Origin: Methylosinus sp. Sm6 | Lineage (GTDB): Bacteria; Pseudomonadota; Alphaproteobacteria; Rhizobiales; Beijerinckiaceae | Direction: 5' to 3' | NCBI RefSeq assembly: GCF_019802345.1 | Contig: NZ_JAINDZ010000001.1 | Location: forward strand, 248,001 to 312,000 | Length of the DNA stretch: 64,000 nt | In this document: positions 41,647-50,966 of the stretch, piece after piece | Numbering within the stretch: the stretch's first letter is position 1 | Layout of the letters: every line of letters starts with the position of its first letter | Translations under genes and position numbers: made by a program | Notes under the pieces: generated by a model | Database searches by the model: none | What the model was told of the DNA's origin: nothing | Seen by the model: only the letters and a program-made list of their open reading frames with translations

Positions 41647-42014
41647 TCGAGTCCCGGGTGCGCGCCGTCGATGCGGCAAAAATGCTTGGTCTGACCGTCC
41701 GCGGCGTCCAGGCGATGGCCGCGCAAGGGCGGTTGCCGGGCGCCGCGAAAATCGGCAGCCTATGGACCTTCGACCCGGGCAAGCTCCGCCGCTTCGTCGC
41801 GGCGAAGGAGGATGAATGCAGGACGAGCCAAATCTTTACCGACGAGGGGGCGTCTGGTGGCTGCGAGCCACCATTGCAGGAAAAGAATATCGAGAAAGCT
41901 TACAGACTCATGATGTCGCGCTTGCGCGGCGGCTCCGGGACAAGAGGCTCGAAGACATCAAGGCGGCGCGCCGGCACGGCGAGCAGCGGAAAACATGGCT
42001 CGAAGCGGTCCTAG
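41643..42014 (+). CDS. excisionase-like helix-turn-helix protein
   Basis: Residues 1-58 form a MerR/AlpA-type helix-turn-helix: VRAVDAAKMLGLTVRGVQAM, then LPGAAKIGSLWTFDPGKLRR. The frame runs on for 123 residues, its second half overlapping the integrase start by about 200 bases. Position next to the integrase fits excisionase. The C-terminal half is Arg/Ser-rich and may be unstructured. Confidence 0.7.
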   Translation: MIESRVRAVDAAKMLGLTVRGVQAMAAQGRLPGAAKIGSLWTFDPGKLRRFVAAKEDECRTSQIFTDEGASGGCEPPLQEKNIEKAYRLMMSRLRGGSGTRGSKTSRRRAGTASSGKHGSKRS

Positions 42015-42871
42015 CTTGGGGCGAGCATGAGGCGGACCAGATTTCTCCCTCGACCGCACGCCGCTATGCCGTCTCCCTCGCCATGGTCGAGCGTCACCTC
42101 GCGAAATATACGATCGACAAGATCGACGGTAAGGCCATTGTCACCCTCGTAGCTGCTCGCCGCGCCGATGGCGCCTCGCCGGCGACTGTCCGACGCGATC
42201 TCACGGCCATTTCCCGCGTGCTGACCTTCGCCGAAGCGATGGAATGGCGGGATGGGAATCCGACCCTGAGCAAGCGGCGCCTCCTGAAGGAGCGCCGCGA
42301 CCCGATCGTCCTGCCGACGCCGGCCGATATCGAGACGGTCATCGCGGCGGCCTCGCGACGCTTCGGCGCCCTGATCCGCGCCGCATGGCTGACCGGGTGT
42401 CGACAGGATGAGCTGGTCAACGCGACATGGCGAGCCTTCACGGCCAGGGCGAAAAAGCTCGAGGTGATCGGCAAGGGGAACAAGCGCCGGACGATCTCGC
42501 TATCGGCAGCCGCCTCGGCACATCTCTCGGCACAGCCCGTCATGCTCGGCAGCGAGTTCATTTTTTGCCGCGAGGATGGCGAGCCATTTTCTCAGGCCGC
42601 CTCGGATTTCACGCATGTGCGACGCGCCGTGATCGCTCAAGCGAAGAAGAACAAGACGGATTTTCAACGATTTCGCTTCCACGACCTGCGGCACCTGTTT
42701 GCTGTGGAGGAGCTGCGCCGAGGCGTCTCGATTTACGATCTACAGCAGCACCTCGGCCATACATCGGTGAAGACGACCGAGATTTATCTCGACTTTCTGA
42801 CCCCCGAGGAGCAGGCGGCGGCCAAGAAGGCGGCGGCACAAAATCCGGCACAACCACGGCGGTCTGCGTGA
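41816..42871 (+). CDS. tyrosine-family site-specific integrase
   Basis: This 351-residue protein has a SAM-like core-binding region at about residues 60-150. The catalytic domain has WLTGCRQDELVNATW (first Arg), a Lys in GKGNKRRTISLS, FRFHDLRHLFAVEELRRG (His and Arg), QQHLGHTSVKTTEIYLDF (His and the Tyr nucleophile). GGAGG lies before the ATG. The adjacent tRNA-Ser fragment is its attachment site. Confidence 0.95.
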   Translation: MQDEPNLYRRGGVWWLRATIAGKEYRESLQTHDVALARRLRDKRLEDIKAARRHGEQRKTWLEAVLAWGEHEADQISPSTARRYAVSLAMVERHLAKYTIDKIDGKAIVTLVAARRADGASPATVRRDLTAISRVLTFAEAMEWRDGNPTLSKRRLLKERRDPIVLPTPADIETVIAAASRRFGALIRAAWLTGCRQDELVNATWRAFTARAKKLEVIGKGNKRRTISLSAAASAHLSAQPVMLGSEFIFCREDGEPFSQAASDFTHVRRAVIAQAKKNKTDFQRFRFHDLRHLFAVEELRRGVSIYDLQQHLGHTSVKTTEIYLDFLTPEEQAAAKKAAAQNPAQPRRSA

Positions 42872-42937
42872 CTTCGTATCGCTGTATTCTATTTTATATT
42901 AAACAGTTACGCAGTGCGCATGGGCGAGATACGCACG

Positions 42938-42998
42938 GGTCTTGAAAACCGCCGTGGGCGCAAGTTCACCGTGGGTTCGAATCCCACCCCTTCCGCCA
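42938..42998 (+). other. attachment site: 3' part of tRNA-Ser(UGA)
   Basis: The sequence from GGTCTTGAAAACC (anticodon loop CTTGAAA) through a variable arm, the TpsiC arm GTGGGTTCGAATCCCAC and the acceptor end CCCTTCCGCCA is a tRNA-Ser 3' part. The matching 5' acceptor strand (GGAAGGG) is absent upstream, so the gene is incomplete. This is the attR-side copy made by integration. Confidence 0.85.
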
Positions 42999-43107
42999 TT
43001 TTTCGTTCGCGCGCCCAGCCGTTGCGACCCTGCGCGCGGGATTCGAGTTCGAACATCGCGAACGGCTTACAGTCGACTGCCGCGTTTCTTCGCTATGGGA
43101 GGCGGAC

Positions 43108-43145
43108 GCGGGCGCCGCGTGCTCGGCCACGAACGCGGCGCCCGC
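43108..43145. terminator. strong GC hairpin after the aldo/keto reductase
   Basis: A perfect 13-bp stem GCGGGCGCCGCGT pairs with 43133-43145 around a 12-base loop, 16 bases downstream of the reductase stop. No T run follows, so termination is likely but not certain. Confidence 0.5.
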
Positions 43146-43160
43146 ATATTCGTCCATCGT

Positions 43161-44153
43161 TCACGAGCGCCACATCTCGAGGACCTGCGGCGCGTAACGA
43201 TCTCCGACAATGGCCCCTGGAGAAAACATCCGGTCGAGCGCGGCGAGATCGTCGGACGACAGCTCGATATCGGCCGCGGCCAGATTCTCCTGGATGCGCT
43301 CGCGGCTGCTCATGCCCACCAGAGCGACGATATCCTCGCCTTGCGCCAGCACCCAGGCGGCGGCGAGCTGCGTCGGGGTCCAGCCCCTCGAGGCGGCGAA
43401 GGCCGTGAATTGCGCGACGATGTGCAGGTTCTTCGCCAGAGCCTCGCCCTGGAAGCGCGGCGTCCAATTGCGGGCGTCGTGCGCGGGCAGCGGCCCTTGG
43501 ATCGCGCCTGTCAGCAGACCCTGCGCCGCCACGCTGTAAGCCACGACGCCGACGCCGAGCTCGCGCGCCACAGGCAGGAGATCGCCCTCGGCGGCGCGGC
43601 CGGCGAGCGAAAGCTCGACTTCCACGGCCGTAACGGGATGAACCGCATGCGCCCGGCGCAGCTGCTCGCCGGTGACTTCCGACAGTCCGAGATGACGGAC
43701 CTTGCCCTCCGCGATGAGGTCGGCGATCGCGCCCACCGTGTCCTCGATCGGCGTCGAGGTCGGGATGCGGCCCGGCTGATAGAGATCGATGACGTCCGTG
43801 TCGAGCCGCTGCAGGGAATAGGAGCAGAAGTTCTTGGCTGCGCGCGGGCCGACGTCGAGGCCGAGCGGCCGGCCGTTCGGCGCGATCATCATGCCGAATT
43901 TGACGCTGAGAAAGGCCTGATCGCGGCGGCCGCGCAGCGCCTCGCGCAGCAGCAGCTCATTGTGGCCCATGCCGTAGAAATCGCCGGTGTTGACCATGCG
44001 GACGCCGGCGTCGAGCGCCGCCCGAATGGTCGCGACGCTCTCCGCGTCCTCGTCGCGTCGGCCGGGCTGGGGGCGCATCGGCGACATGCCCATGCAGCCC
44101 AATCCGAGCGCCGGCAGCTCGGGGCCGTTTTTCCCCAATCGATGAATTTTCAT
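43161..44153 (-). CDS. aldo/keto reductase
   Basis: This 330-residue NADPH-dependent oxidoreductase has the barrel start MKIHRLGKNGPELPALGLGC and GVRMVNTGDFYGMGHNELLL with the catalytic Tyr, and SVKFGMM with the Lys. The usual His motif reads DLYQPGRIP, so the His is missing, as in part of this subfamily. C-terminal VGMSSRERIQENLAA is the cofactor-binding end. GGAG lies 7 bases before the chosen ATG. It is divergent from the TetR gene and probably its target. Confidence 0.9.
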   Translation of the reverse strand: MKIHRLGKNGPELPALGLGCMGMSPMRPQPGRRDEDAESVATIRAALDAGVRMVNTGDFYGMGHNELLLREALRGRRDQAFLSVKFGMMIAPNGRPLGLDVGPRAAKNFCSYSLQRLDTDVIDLYQPGRIPTSTPIEDTVGAIADLIAEGKVRHLGLSEVTGEQLRRAHAVHPVTAVEVELSLAGRAAEGDLLPVARELGVGVVAYSVAAQGLLTGAIQGPLPAHDARNWTPRFQGEALAKNLHIVAQFTAFAASRGWTPTQLAAAWVLAQGEDIVALVGMSSRERIQENLAAADIELSSDDLAALDRMFSPGAIVGDRYAPQVLEMWRS

Positions 44154-44170
44154 CGGCAGCTCCATTTATT

Positions 44171-44234
44171 AGAACGATCGCTCTATCTAAAGATGGGAGG
44201 CTCCGCGCGTCAAGATCGCTAGAGCGATCGCTCT
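44171..44234. promoter_or_regulatory. two TetR-type operators between divergent genes
   Basis: Palindromes AGAACGATCGCTCT (44171-44184) and AGAGCGATCGCTCT (44221-44234) differ by one base and are 50 bases apart. They sit in front of the reductase and the regulator start, fitting autoregulated divergent control. Confidence 0.75.
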
Positions 44235-44254
44235 AACATTTTTGAAGGAACAGC

Positions 44255-44902
44255 ATGAGGAAGCTCGATCCCGTCCGGCACGAGGAAAAGCGGCGGGAGA
44301 TTCTGGCGGCCGCCCGCCGCTGCTTCGAGCGCAGCGGGCTCAAAGGCGCGTCGATCGCCGATGTTTGCAAAGAGGCGGGCATCAGCCCCGGCCACCTCTA
44401 TCATTATTTTGCGAGCAAGGACGCGATTGTCGCGACGCTCGCGGAGGACTGGCTGAACCGGACGCGGCAGCGTTTCGAGCGGCTGTCGGCGTTGGAGAGC
44501 GATGTCGTGGCTCCGCTGGTGGCGGAGATCGGCGCGCTCGCGCCGAGCGGCCCCGGGTCGGGTTCGGAGCTCGTCTTCGAAATGCTGGCGGAGAGCGCGC
44601 GCAATCCCGCCATGGCGAAAGCGATGCAGGCGCATGGCCGAAGCCTGCGGTCGATCCTGGCGAATGTGCTGCGAGGAGGACAAGAGCGCGGCGCCGTCGA
44701 TCCGGATGTCGACGTCGAAGCCGCTGCAACCGTCATGATCATGATGGTCGACGGGTTGAAAGCGCTCAGCCTTCGCGATCCGACCCTGGACCGGCAAGCG
44801 GCGGTCGGCTTCATGCGGCAAATGCTGGAGGGCGTTCTGGGGAGACGACGAAGCGCTACGTCGAGCGGCGAGGCGCCTTCAGCGCCGCCTCCAACGCCAT
44901 GA
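44255..44902 (+). CDS. TetR-family transcriptional regulator
   Basis: This 215-residue protein has the N-terminal helix-turn-helix EILAAARRCFERSGLKGASI, then ADVCKEAGISPGHLYHYFAS (residues 18-57), typical of TetR. The C-terminal ligand part includes AATVMIMMVDGLKALSLRD. It likely represses the aldo/keto reductase and itself through the two palindromes upstream; the inducer is unknown. Confidence 0.92.
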   Translation: MRKLDPVRHEEKRREILAAARRCFERSGLKGASIADVCKEAGISPGHLYHYFASKDAIVATLAEDWLNRTRQRFERLSALESDVVAPLVAEIGALAPSGPGSGSELVFEMLAESARNPAMAKAMQAHGRSLRSILANVLRGGQERGAVDPDVDVEAAATVMIMMVDGLKALSLRDPTLDRQAAVGFMRQMLEGVLGRRRSATSSGEAPSAPPPTP

Positions 44903-45113
44903 TGGCGGGCATGATCGCGCTTTTCTCGCGCCCTCTCGCCGCGCCTGCGCGCGGGTCCCGCTCCGACTTTTCGGCTCTCTGAATCGCTTCGAGGCGCTGC
45001 TGGAGCACGCCGAGAAGCAAAGCGGCCTTGTTGCGCTCGAGTTGGATGTCGAGCACGTCGCCGGCGCTCGTCGCCGAAGCCGTAAACGCGTCGGGCGATA
45101 AATATGTCGCCAT
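44856..45113 (-). CDS. possible small helical protein
   Basis: This 85-residue frame starts MATYLSPDAFTASATSAG, followed by a long helix (LDIQLERNKAALLLGVLQQR, LEAIQRAEK). It overlaps the 3' end of the TetR gene by 47 bases in convergent orientation. Ribosome site GAGGGA is close to the ATG. Coding status is uncertain. Confidence 0.4.
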   Translation of the reverse strand: MATYLSPDAFTASATSAGDVLDIQLERNKAALLLGVLQQRLEAIQRAEKSERDPRAGAARGREKSAIMPAIMALEAALKAPRRST

Positions 45114-45481
45114 GGCTCCCTCGGCCGTCTGCTGATGTGGCGGCTGCTGTTCTCAGCCGTCGAGATCGCCAGCAAATGGCGTTCGAGGCGAGGCGGTCAA
45201 CCGAGGCTGATCGCGACAGCCGAAACGGATCGAGGAGCGGAACTGGACAAAGGCCGCCGAGCCGCAATATTCGTAAGGCCGGCTCGCGGCCTAGGCTAGA
45301 GACTTGCGTCGACGAAAGGGAAGGGCGCTCGACGCCTCTTCCCGGCCCTCCCCCGCTTCGCGGGAGAGGGAGCAGATTCGGCGCTTCATATGAGGTTCGC
45401 GAAACCTTGGCCGCCCCCTCCCGGTTCGAGTGACGCAGGCCACGAGAGCGCGGTCGATCGGATGATGAGACACCCGAGCCG
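45114..45481. other. intergenic, no gene seen; small palindrome
   Basis: I see no convincing gene in these 368 bases. An imperfect hairpin CCCTCCCCCGC / GCGGGAGAGGG at 45346-45370 (one mismatch) resembles common intergenic palindromes of alphaproteobacteria. The rlmJ promoter must lie near the right end. Confidence 0.5.
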
Positions 45482-46333
45482 ATGAACTATCGTCATGGAT
45501 TTCACGCCGGCAATTTCGCCGATGTGTTCAAGCATGCCCTGCTGGCGCGGTTGATTCTCTATCTCACGCGCAAGGAGACCGCGTTCCGCGTCATCGACAC
45601 CCATGCGGGGGAGGGTGCCTATGATCTTTTTGCGGACGCAGCCGCGCGCACCGGCGAGTGGCGCTCCGGAATCGGGCGCCTTGCCGATGTCTCGACCGTC
45701 GACGCCGCAACGCGCGAATTGCTCGCGCCTTATCTCGACATCGTCGGCCCGCTCGACGCCGAGGGGCGGCCAGCGCTCTATCCCGGCTCGCCGCTGATCG
45801 CATCGCGACTTTTGCGCGCTCAGGATCACGCCATTTTCTGCGAATTGCGGCCCGACGCCTTCGCGGCGCTGCAAGCGCGCTTTGCGCGCGACAAGCGCGT
45901 GAAGACGCTCCGCCTCGACGGCTATCTCGGCCTCTCCGCCTTCACGCCGCCCAAGGAGCGGCGCGGGCTCGTGCTCGTCGACCCGCCCTTCGAGCAGCGC
46001 GACGAGCACGAGCGCATGCTCGCGGGCTTTCTCGACGCGCATCGCAAATGGCCGACGGGAATCTATGCGCTGTGGCGCCCGATCAAGGACGAAGGCCAGT
46101 CGCGCGCCTTCGTCGAGCGGCTGCGCGAGAGCGGCGTGAAGAGGATATTGCGGCTCGATCTTTCGGTGGGTGGCGCGGCGGAGGATCAGAAGCTGCGCCG
46201 CACCTCGATGGTCGTCGTCAATCCGCCTTTCACTTTCCCTCAGGACGCGCGCGCGCTCGCCGCCTTCCTCGCCGAGCGGCTGGCGCAGGGCGCAGGCGCC
46301 GGCTTCGAGATCGAGCAGGTGAGCGGCGAATAG
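45482..46333 (+). CDS. rlmJ: 23S rRNA (adenine-2030-N6)-methyltransferase RlmJ
   Basis: This 283-residue protein starts with the family signature MNYRHGFHAGNFADVFKHAL. SAM site VIDTHAGEGAYDL; catalytic motif VLVDPPFEQRDEHERM at about residues 163-179. Further marks: PGSPLIASRLLRAQD and YALWRPIKD. It methylates A2030 in the large ribosomal RNA. Length is normal. Stands alone, not part of an operon. Confidence 0.95.
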   Translation: MNYRHGFHAGNFADVFKHALLARLILYLTRKETAFRVIDTHAGEGAYDLFADAAARTGEWRSGIGRLADVSTVDAATRELLAPYLDIVGPLDAEGRPALYPGSPLIASRLLRAQDHAIFCELRPDAFAALQARFARDKRVKTLRLDGYLGLSAFTPPKERRGLVLVDPPFEQRDEHERMLAGFLDAHRKWPTGIYALWRPIKDEGQSRAFVERLRESGVKRILRLDLSVGGAAEDQKLRRTSMVVVNPPFTFPQDARALAAFLAERLAQGAGAGFEIEQVSGE

Positions 46334-46445
46334 GAGGCGACTCGGGGAACGAGCGATCCGTCTCGCCGGAGAAGAGGCAGGCGCTTCGGGAGCAAGCGGT
46401 AACTTTTCTTTCTCAGTTTTCCCGTACGAAGAGATGCGGGGGAAC

Positions 46446-47048
46446 ATGGGAATGACGCCAGCGCCAAAGGAAGTCCTGGTTGCAGAGCGCTTCCCTGCGC
46501 AGGCGGCGACCGGCTGCGCGCCGCGTCGTTCGGCGGGCGTACGGTTCTTCGGATGTCGGCGCGGGGCGGCGGCCATCGAGTTCGCCCTCGTCGCGACGCC
46601 GCTCTTTGCGCTGCTGATCGGCATTCTGCAGATCGGCGTCGTGTTTCTGGCGCAGCAGCAGCTCGAGACCGCGGTCGAGAAATCGGCGCGCACGGTGCTG
46701 ACGGGGAGCGCGCAGAAGAGCGGGCTCACTCAGGCCCAGTTCGCCAGCGCACTGTGCGCAAATCTGACGGTGCTGTTCAGCTGCTCGCAGGTGATGGTCG
46801 ATCTGCGGTCGGCGAGCGCTTTCTCGGCGGCCGACACGTCGGCGCCGACATTGACCTATGACGCATCCGGCAATGTGACCAACAGCTGGAGCTTCGACAT
46901 GGGAAGCGCCGGCGCGGTCATGGTGCTGCGCGTCATGTACCAGTTTCCGGTGGTGGGCGGACCGCTGAATGTGAGCCTGGCGAATCTTGGAAATGGCAAG
47001 CGGCTGCTGATGGCGACCGCGGTGTTCCAAGTCGAGCCCTACTCGTGA
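46446..47048 (+). CDS. TadE-like pilus assembly protein
   Basis: This 200-residue protein has the TadE N-terminal motif RRGAAAIEFALVATPLFALL, then IGILQIGVVFLAQQQLETAV. The Glu in AIEFA marks the prepilin-like cleavage region. The remainder is periplasmic with a Cys pair. A start 4 codons upstream (MRGNMG) or MTPAPKEV are alternatives. It belongs to a short Tad cluster with the next two genes. Confidence 0.82.
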   Translation: MGMTPAPKEVLVAERFPAQAATGCAPRRSAGVRFFGCRRGAAAIEFALVATPLFALLIGILQIGVVFLAQQQLETAVEKSARTVLTGSAQKSGLTQAQFASALCANLTVLFSCSQVMVDLRSASAFSAADTSAPTLTYDASGNVTNSWSFDMGSAGAVMVLRVMYQFPVVGGPLNVSLANLGNGKRLLMATAVFQVEPYS

Positions 47049-47118
47049 GCCGAAGCGGACGTCGACGTTGCCAAGTCTGTTCTTCCTTTCTTTCGCACGC
47101 CGTTTGTTCGGCGGGCGG

Positions 47119-47631
47119 ATGTTCCGACGCGACGAGCGCGGCGTCTCGACGGTCGAATTCGCGCTCGTCCTCCCGATCGCGGCGCTGACGCTCGTCTGCG
47201 AGTTCACGCTCGGCGAGGCGCTCGCCATCAGCCGCAAGGTCGCGATCACCGGGCGCACGCTCACCGATCTGATCGCGCGCCGCCCGAGCCTCACCGAGTC
47301 CGAGCTGAATACGATCCTGAACGCCTCGGCGCAGCTCGCAGCGCCCTATTCGACAGCGAATATGACGATCGTGGTGGCCGCGCTCGCGACCAACGCCTCC
47401 GGTCAGACGACCGTCACCTGGAGCAGGTCGCGGAACGGGACGGCGCTGACCACCGGATCGACCTTCACTCCCCCCACCGGAGTGGCGCGTGCGAGCACGA
47501 CGCTGATCTACGGCAGCGTGCGCTACTCCTACACGCCGGGCTTCGCCATCCGGCTGCTGCCGTCCTATCCGATCACATTCGCCTTCTACGTCAACCCGCG
47601 CGTCACCTCGTCGATCCCGCTGACGAACTGA
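47119..47631 (+). CDS. TadE/TadF-like pilus assembly protein
   Basis: This 170-residue protein starts MFRRDERGVSTVEFALVLPI, the classic TadE-like motif, with LTLVCEFTLGEALAISRKVA following. A TTG start at 47068 would add 17 residues; I prefer the ATG because TadE-like proteins usually begin at the basic cluster. The mature part is beta-rich. The partner TadG-like gene follows after 13 bases. Confidence 0.8.
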   Translation: MFRRDERGVSTVEFALVLPIAALTLVCEFTLGEALAISRKVAITGRTLTDLIARRPSLTESELNTILNASAQLAAPYSTANMTIVVAALATNASGQTTVTWSRSRNGTALTTGSTFTPPTGVARASTTLIYGSVRYSYTPGFAIRLLPSYPITFAFYVNPRVTSSIPLTN

Positions 47632-47644
47632 CGAGGAGATCGAC

Positions 47645-49096
47645 ATGACCCGCTTTCGAATTGCGGCCGCCGCCGTGCGCCTCGCATGCGACGCCAAGGG
47701 CAATGTCGCGGTCGTTTTCGCGCTCGCGGCGTTTCCGCTGCTCATCGCCGCCGGCGGCGCCGTCGATTTCGCCATCGTCAGCCGAGTTCAGACTCAGCTC
47801 TATGCGATCTGCGATTCCGCCGCCCTGGCGGCGACGACGCCGGCGATGATGTCGCAGAGCACGTCCACCGCGAAATCGGCCGCCATCGGCATGTTCGGGG
47901 CGCAAGTCGCGCAGATCAAGCGCCTCGCCTATAATTCGGCGAATCTGACGGTGACGGTGGAGGATGCGACAGCGTCCTCCACGAAGACGCGCACCGTCAC
48001 CGTGTCCTACAGGGCGCAGGTCGACAACGCCTTCGGCTCGTTCTACCACGTGCCGACGTCGAGCTTCACAGTGACGGCCGCATCGACCGCGTCGACGGCG
48101 CGCAATATCGACTTCTATCTCCTGCTCGACAATTCCCCTTCTATGGAGTTGCCGGCGACGACGGCCGGGCTCGCCAGCATGGCGGCGGCGACCGGCTGCG
48201 TCTTCGCCTGTCACGAGAATGATCTGAAGGAGGCTCAGATCAGCGCCTCCTTCGTCGGCTGGAACAGCTACGACAGCTACACCTATGCGCAGAACCAGGG
48301 CATCCGCTTGCGCATCGACAACGTTCGGGAGGCCGCGAAACGCGTCGCGTCCAGCGCGCAGACGATGATGGCGGCGAATGGCGCGACCTATCGTATCGCG
48401 TCCTATGCGTTCAACTTCGGCTTCACCCAGCTCCACGCTCTGACGTCCGCGACGAGCGCGAATTTGAGCGCCATCACGAACGGCGTCGGCACGATGACTC
48501 CGCCGCTGATGTCGCGGGAAAACTATTTGCCCCCGGGCGCGAGCTACACCTATCCGACCAGCGCGACGAGCTGGACGACCGCGACGATCGGCTCCAGCGA
48601 GCTGAACACGCGCGATGCGATGACCGATATCGGCATGGCGCTGAAAAGGCTCAACAGCGCTGTCACGACCAATCCCGGCTCCGGAACCACGGCGAGCGGC
48701 GACAAGCCGCAGGGGGTCGTGATGCTGGTGACGGACGGCGTCGTCGACGGCAGCTTTCTGACCACCACCGGCTGCAACTATTATACGAAAGCCTATTCGA
48801 ACAGCTTCAACAGCAGCTTCTACCGCTGCATGGGGCCGATCGACACAGCCGATTGCAAGACGCTCAAAGACCGCGGATTTCGCATCGCCGTGCTCAACAC
48901 CGTCTATTATCCGACGCCGGGCTATGGCTTCTATGACAGCGCGGTGGCGCCCTTCACCTCGCAGGTGTCGCCCGCGCTGAAGACATGCGCCTCGACCGAT
49001 CTCTATTTCGAGGTCGACACGACCGGCGATATCTCCGACGCGATGCTCTATCTCTTCCAGAAGGTCGTCACCAGCGCGTCGCGTCTCACACAGTGA
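47645..49096 (+). CDS. TadG-like protein with von Willebrand A domain
   Basis: This 483-residue protein has the N-terminal TadE-like motif DAKGNVAVVFALAAFPLLIA, then a vWA domain with the metal site FYLLLDNSPSMEL near residue 160, and later VVMLVTDGVVDGS. Four Cys in the insert may form disulphides. It is periplasmic, anchored by the N-terminal helix. The secretin and ATPase genes of a Tad system are not adjacent here. Confidence 0.85.
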   Translation: MTRFRIAAAAVRLACDAKGNVAVVFALAAFPLLIAAGGAVDFAIVSRVQTQLYAICDSAALAATTPAMMSQSTSTAKSAAIGMFGAQVAQIKRLAYNSANLTVTVEDATASSTKTRTVTVSYRAQVDNAFGSFYHVPTSSFTVTAASTASTARNIDFYLLLDNSPSMELPATTAGLASMAAATGCVFACHENDLKEAQISASFVGWNSYDSYTYAQNQGIRLRIDNVREAAKRVASSAQTMMAANGATYRIASYAFNFGFTQLHALTSATSANLSAITNGVGTMTPPLMSRENYLPPGASYTYPTSATSWTTATIGSSELNTRDAMTDIGMALKRLNSAVTTNPGSGTTASGDKPQGVVMLVTDGVVDGSFLTTTGCNYYTKAYSNSFNSSFYRCMGPIDTADCKTLKDRGFRIAVLNTVYYPTPGYGFYDSAVAPFTSQVSPALKTCASTDLYFEVDTTGDISDAMLYLFQKVVTSASRLTQ

Positions 49097-49121
49097 GGCG
49101 GCGGGCAGGCGCCTTCCGCGC

Positions 49122-50966
49122 TCACGCCTCGGGGACTTCGCGCACGGCGCCGCGCGCGGCGCTCGTCGTCATCGCCGCATAGGCGCGCAGCGCTTTCGAG
49201 ACCTTGCGGGCGCGCGCCGCCGGCTTGAAGGAGTCTTTGCCGCGCGCTTGCTCCGCCGCGCGGCGCTGCGCGATCTCTTCGTCGGAGACGGCGAGGCGGA
49301 TGGAGCGGGCCGGAATGTCGATCTCGACGAGGTCGCCCTCCTTCACCAGGGCGATCAGTCCGCCCTCGGCCGCCTCCGGCGAGACATGGCCGATCGAAAG
49401 GCCCGATGTGCCGCCCGAGAAGCGTCCGTCGGTGATGAGCGCGCAGGCCTTGCCGAGCCCCTTCGACTTCAGATAGCTCGTCGGATAGAGCATTTCCTGC
49501 ATGCCGGGACCGCCGCGCGGGCCCTCATAGCGGATCACCACCACATCGCCGGCGACAATTCTGTTGCCGAGAATGGCCTCGACCGCCGCGTCCTGGCTCT
49601 CGAACACGCGCGCCGGACCGGCGAATTTCAATATGGACTCGTCGACGCCCGCCGTCTTCACGATGCAGCCGTCCTGCGCGAGATTGCCGGTCAGCACGGC
49701 GAGGCCGCCGTCCTTGGAGAAGGCGTGCGCCGCTTCGCGCACCGCGCCCTTCTCGCGATCGAGGTCGAGCGCGTCGAAGCGGCGGCTCTGGCTGAAAGCG
49801 GTCTGCGTCGGCACGTTGCCGGGCGCGGCGCGATAGAAGGTCGCGACGCTCTCGCTGCCCGACACGCGCACGTCCCAGCGCGCCAGCGCTTCGCCGAGCG
49901 TGCGGCTATGCACGGTCGGCAACTCGTGGTGCAGCAGCCCGGCGCGGAAAAGCTCGCCGAGAATGGCGTAGATGCCGCCGGCGCGATGCACATCCTCGAG
50001 ATGCACATCGGCGACCGAGGGCGCCACCTTGCACAGCACCGGCACGCGCCGCGACAGGTGATCGATGTCGGCCATCGTGAACGGGACATCGGCCTCATAA
50101 GCGGCGGCGAGAATATGCAGCACGGTATTGGTCGAGCCGCCCATGGCGATGTCGAGCGTCATGGCGTTCTCGAAGGCTTCAAAGGTCGCGATGGAGCGCG
50201 GCAGCACGCTGGCGTCGTCCTGCTCGTACCAGCGGCGGGCGATATCGACGATGAGATGTCCGGCCTCGACGAACAGGCGCTCGCGATCGGCGTGCGTCGC
50301 CAGCACCGTGCCATTGCCCGGGAGGGCGAGGCCGAGCGCCTCGGCGAGGCAGTTCATCGAATTGGCGGTGAACATGCCGGAGCAGGAGCCGCAGGTAGGA
50401 CAGGCCGAGCGCTCGATGGTCGCGACATCGGCGTCGCTGACCTTGTCGTCGCCGGCGGCGACCATGGCGTCGACGAGATCGAGCGCATGCTTCTCGCCAT
50501 GCAGCACGACCTTGCCGGCCTCCATCGGGCCGCCGGAGACGAACACGGTCGGAATGTTCAGCCGCAGCGCGGCCATCAGCATGCCGGGCGTGATCTTGTC
50601 GCAATTGGAGATGCAGACCAGCGCGTCGGCGCAATGGGCGTTGCACATATATTCGACGCTGTCGGCGATGATCTCGCGCGAGGGCAGGGAATAGAGCATT
50701 CCGTCATGGCCCATGGCGATCCCGTCATCGACCGCGATGGTGTCGAACTCCTTGGCGACGCCGCCGGCCTTCTCGATCTCGCGAGCGACCAGCTGGCCGA
50801 GATCTTTGAGATGGACATGGCCGGGCACGAATTGGGTGAAGGAATTGGCGACGGCGATGATCGGCTTGCCGAAATCGGCGTCCGTCATGCCGGTCGCCCG
50901 CCACAGGCCGCGCGCGCCCGCCATATTGCGTCCATGGGTGGTGGTGCGGGAGCGAAACGGCGGCAT
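49122..50966 (-). CDS. ilvD: dihydroxy-acid dehydratase
   Basis: This 614-residue enzyme of branched-chain amino-acid synthesis makes the 2-oxo acid from the dihydroxy acid. Start [20 protein letters not shown]. Iron-sulphur Cys sites: [15 protein letters not shown] and [27 protein letters not shown] and the C-terminal [15 protein letters not shown] are family marks. Length is normal. The upstream longer frame lacks family similarity. Confidence 0.97.
   Translation of the reverse strand: MPPFRSRTTTHGRNMAGARGLWRATGMTDADFGKPIIAVANSFTQFVPGHVHLKDLGQLVAREIEKAGGVAKEFDTIAVDDGIAMGHDGMLYSLPSREIIADSVEYMCNAHCADALVCISNCDKITPGMLMAALRLNIPTVFVSGGPMEAGKVVLHGEKHALDLVDAMVAAGDDKVSDADVATIERSACPTCGSCSGMFTANSMNCLAEALGLALPGNGTVLATHADRERLFVEAGHLIVDIARRWYEQDDASVLPRSIATFEAFENAMTLDIAMGGSTNTVLHILAAAYEADVPFTMADIDHLSRRVPVLCKVAPSVADVHLEDVHRAGGIYAILGELFRAGLLHHELPTVHSRTLGEALARWDVRVSGSESVATFYRAAPGNVPTQTAFSQSRRFDALDLDREKGAVREAAHAFSKDGGLAVLTGNLAQDGCIVKTAGVDESILKFAGPARVFESQDAAVEAILGNRIVAGDVVVIRYEGPRGGPGMQEMLYPTSYLKSKGLGKACALITDGRFSGGTSGLSIGHVSPEAAEGGLIALVKEGDLVEIDIPARSIRLAVSDEEIAQRRAAEQARGKDSFKPAARARKVSKALRAYAAMTTSAARGAVREVPEA

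Larger units (their letters stand above)
1..42998. mobile_element. prophage, right part (lambda-type head, P2-type baseplate)
   Basis: Structural, replication, lysogeny and integration genes run without host genes from the left window edge to a tRNA-Ser 3' fragment at 42938-42998. The integrase lies just inside that fragment, so 42938-42998 is one attachment-site copy. The other copy, expected to be the intact tRNA-Ser(UGA) gene, must lie left of base 1 together with the sheath, tube, tape-measure and lysis genes, none of which I see here. No structural gene is visibly broken, so the element could be functional; that is inference. Confidence 0.95.

Noticed and set aside
42903-42998. Complete tRNA-Ser gene
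   Set aside because: The 5' acceptor strand and a proper D arm are missing, so only the 3' attachment part is present.
42942-44222. Plus-strand frame of 426 residues opposite the aldo/keto reductase
   Set aside because: It mirrors the well-supported reductase and begins inside the tRNA fragment.
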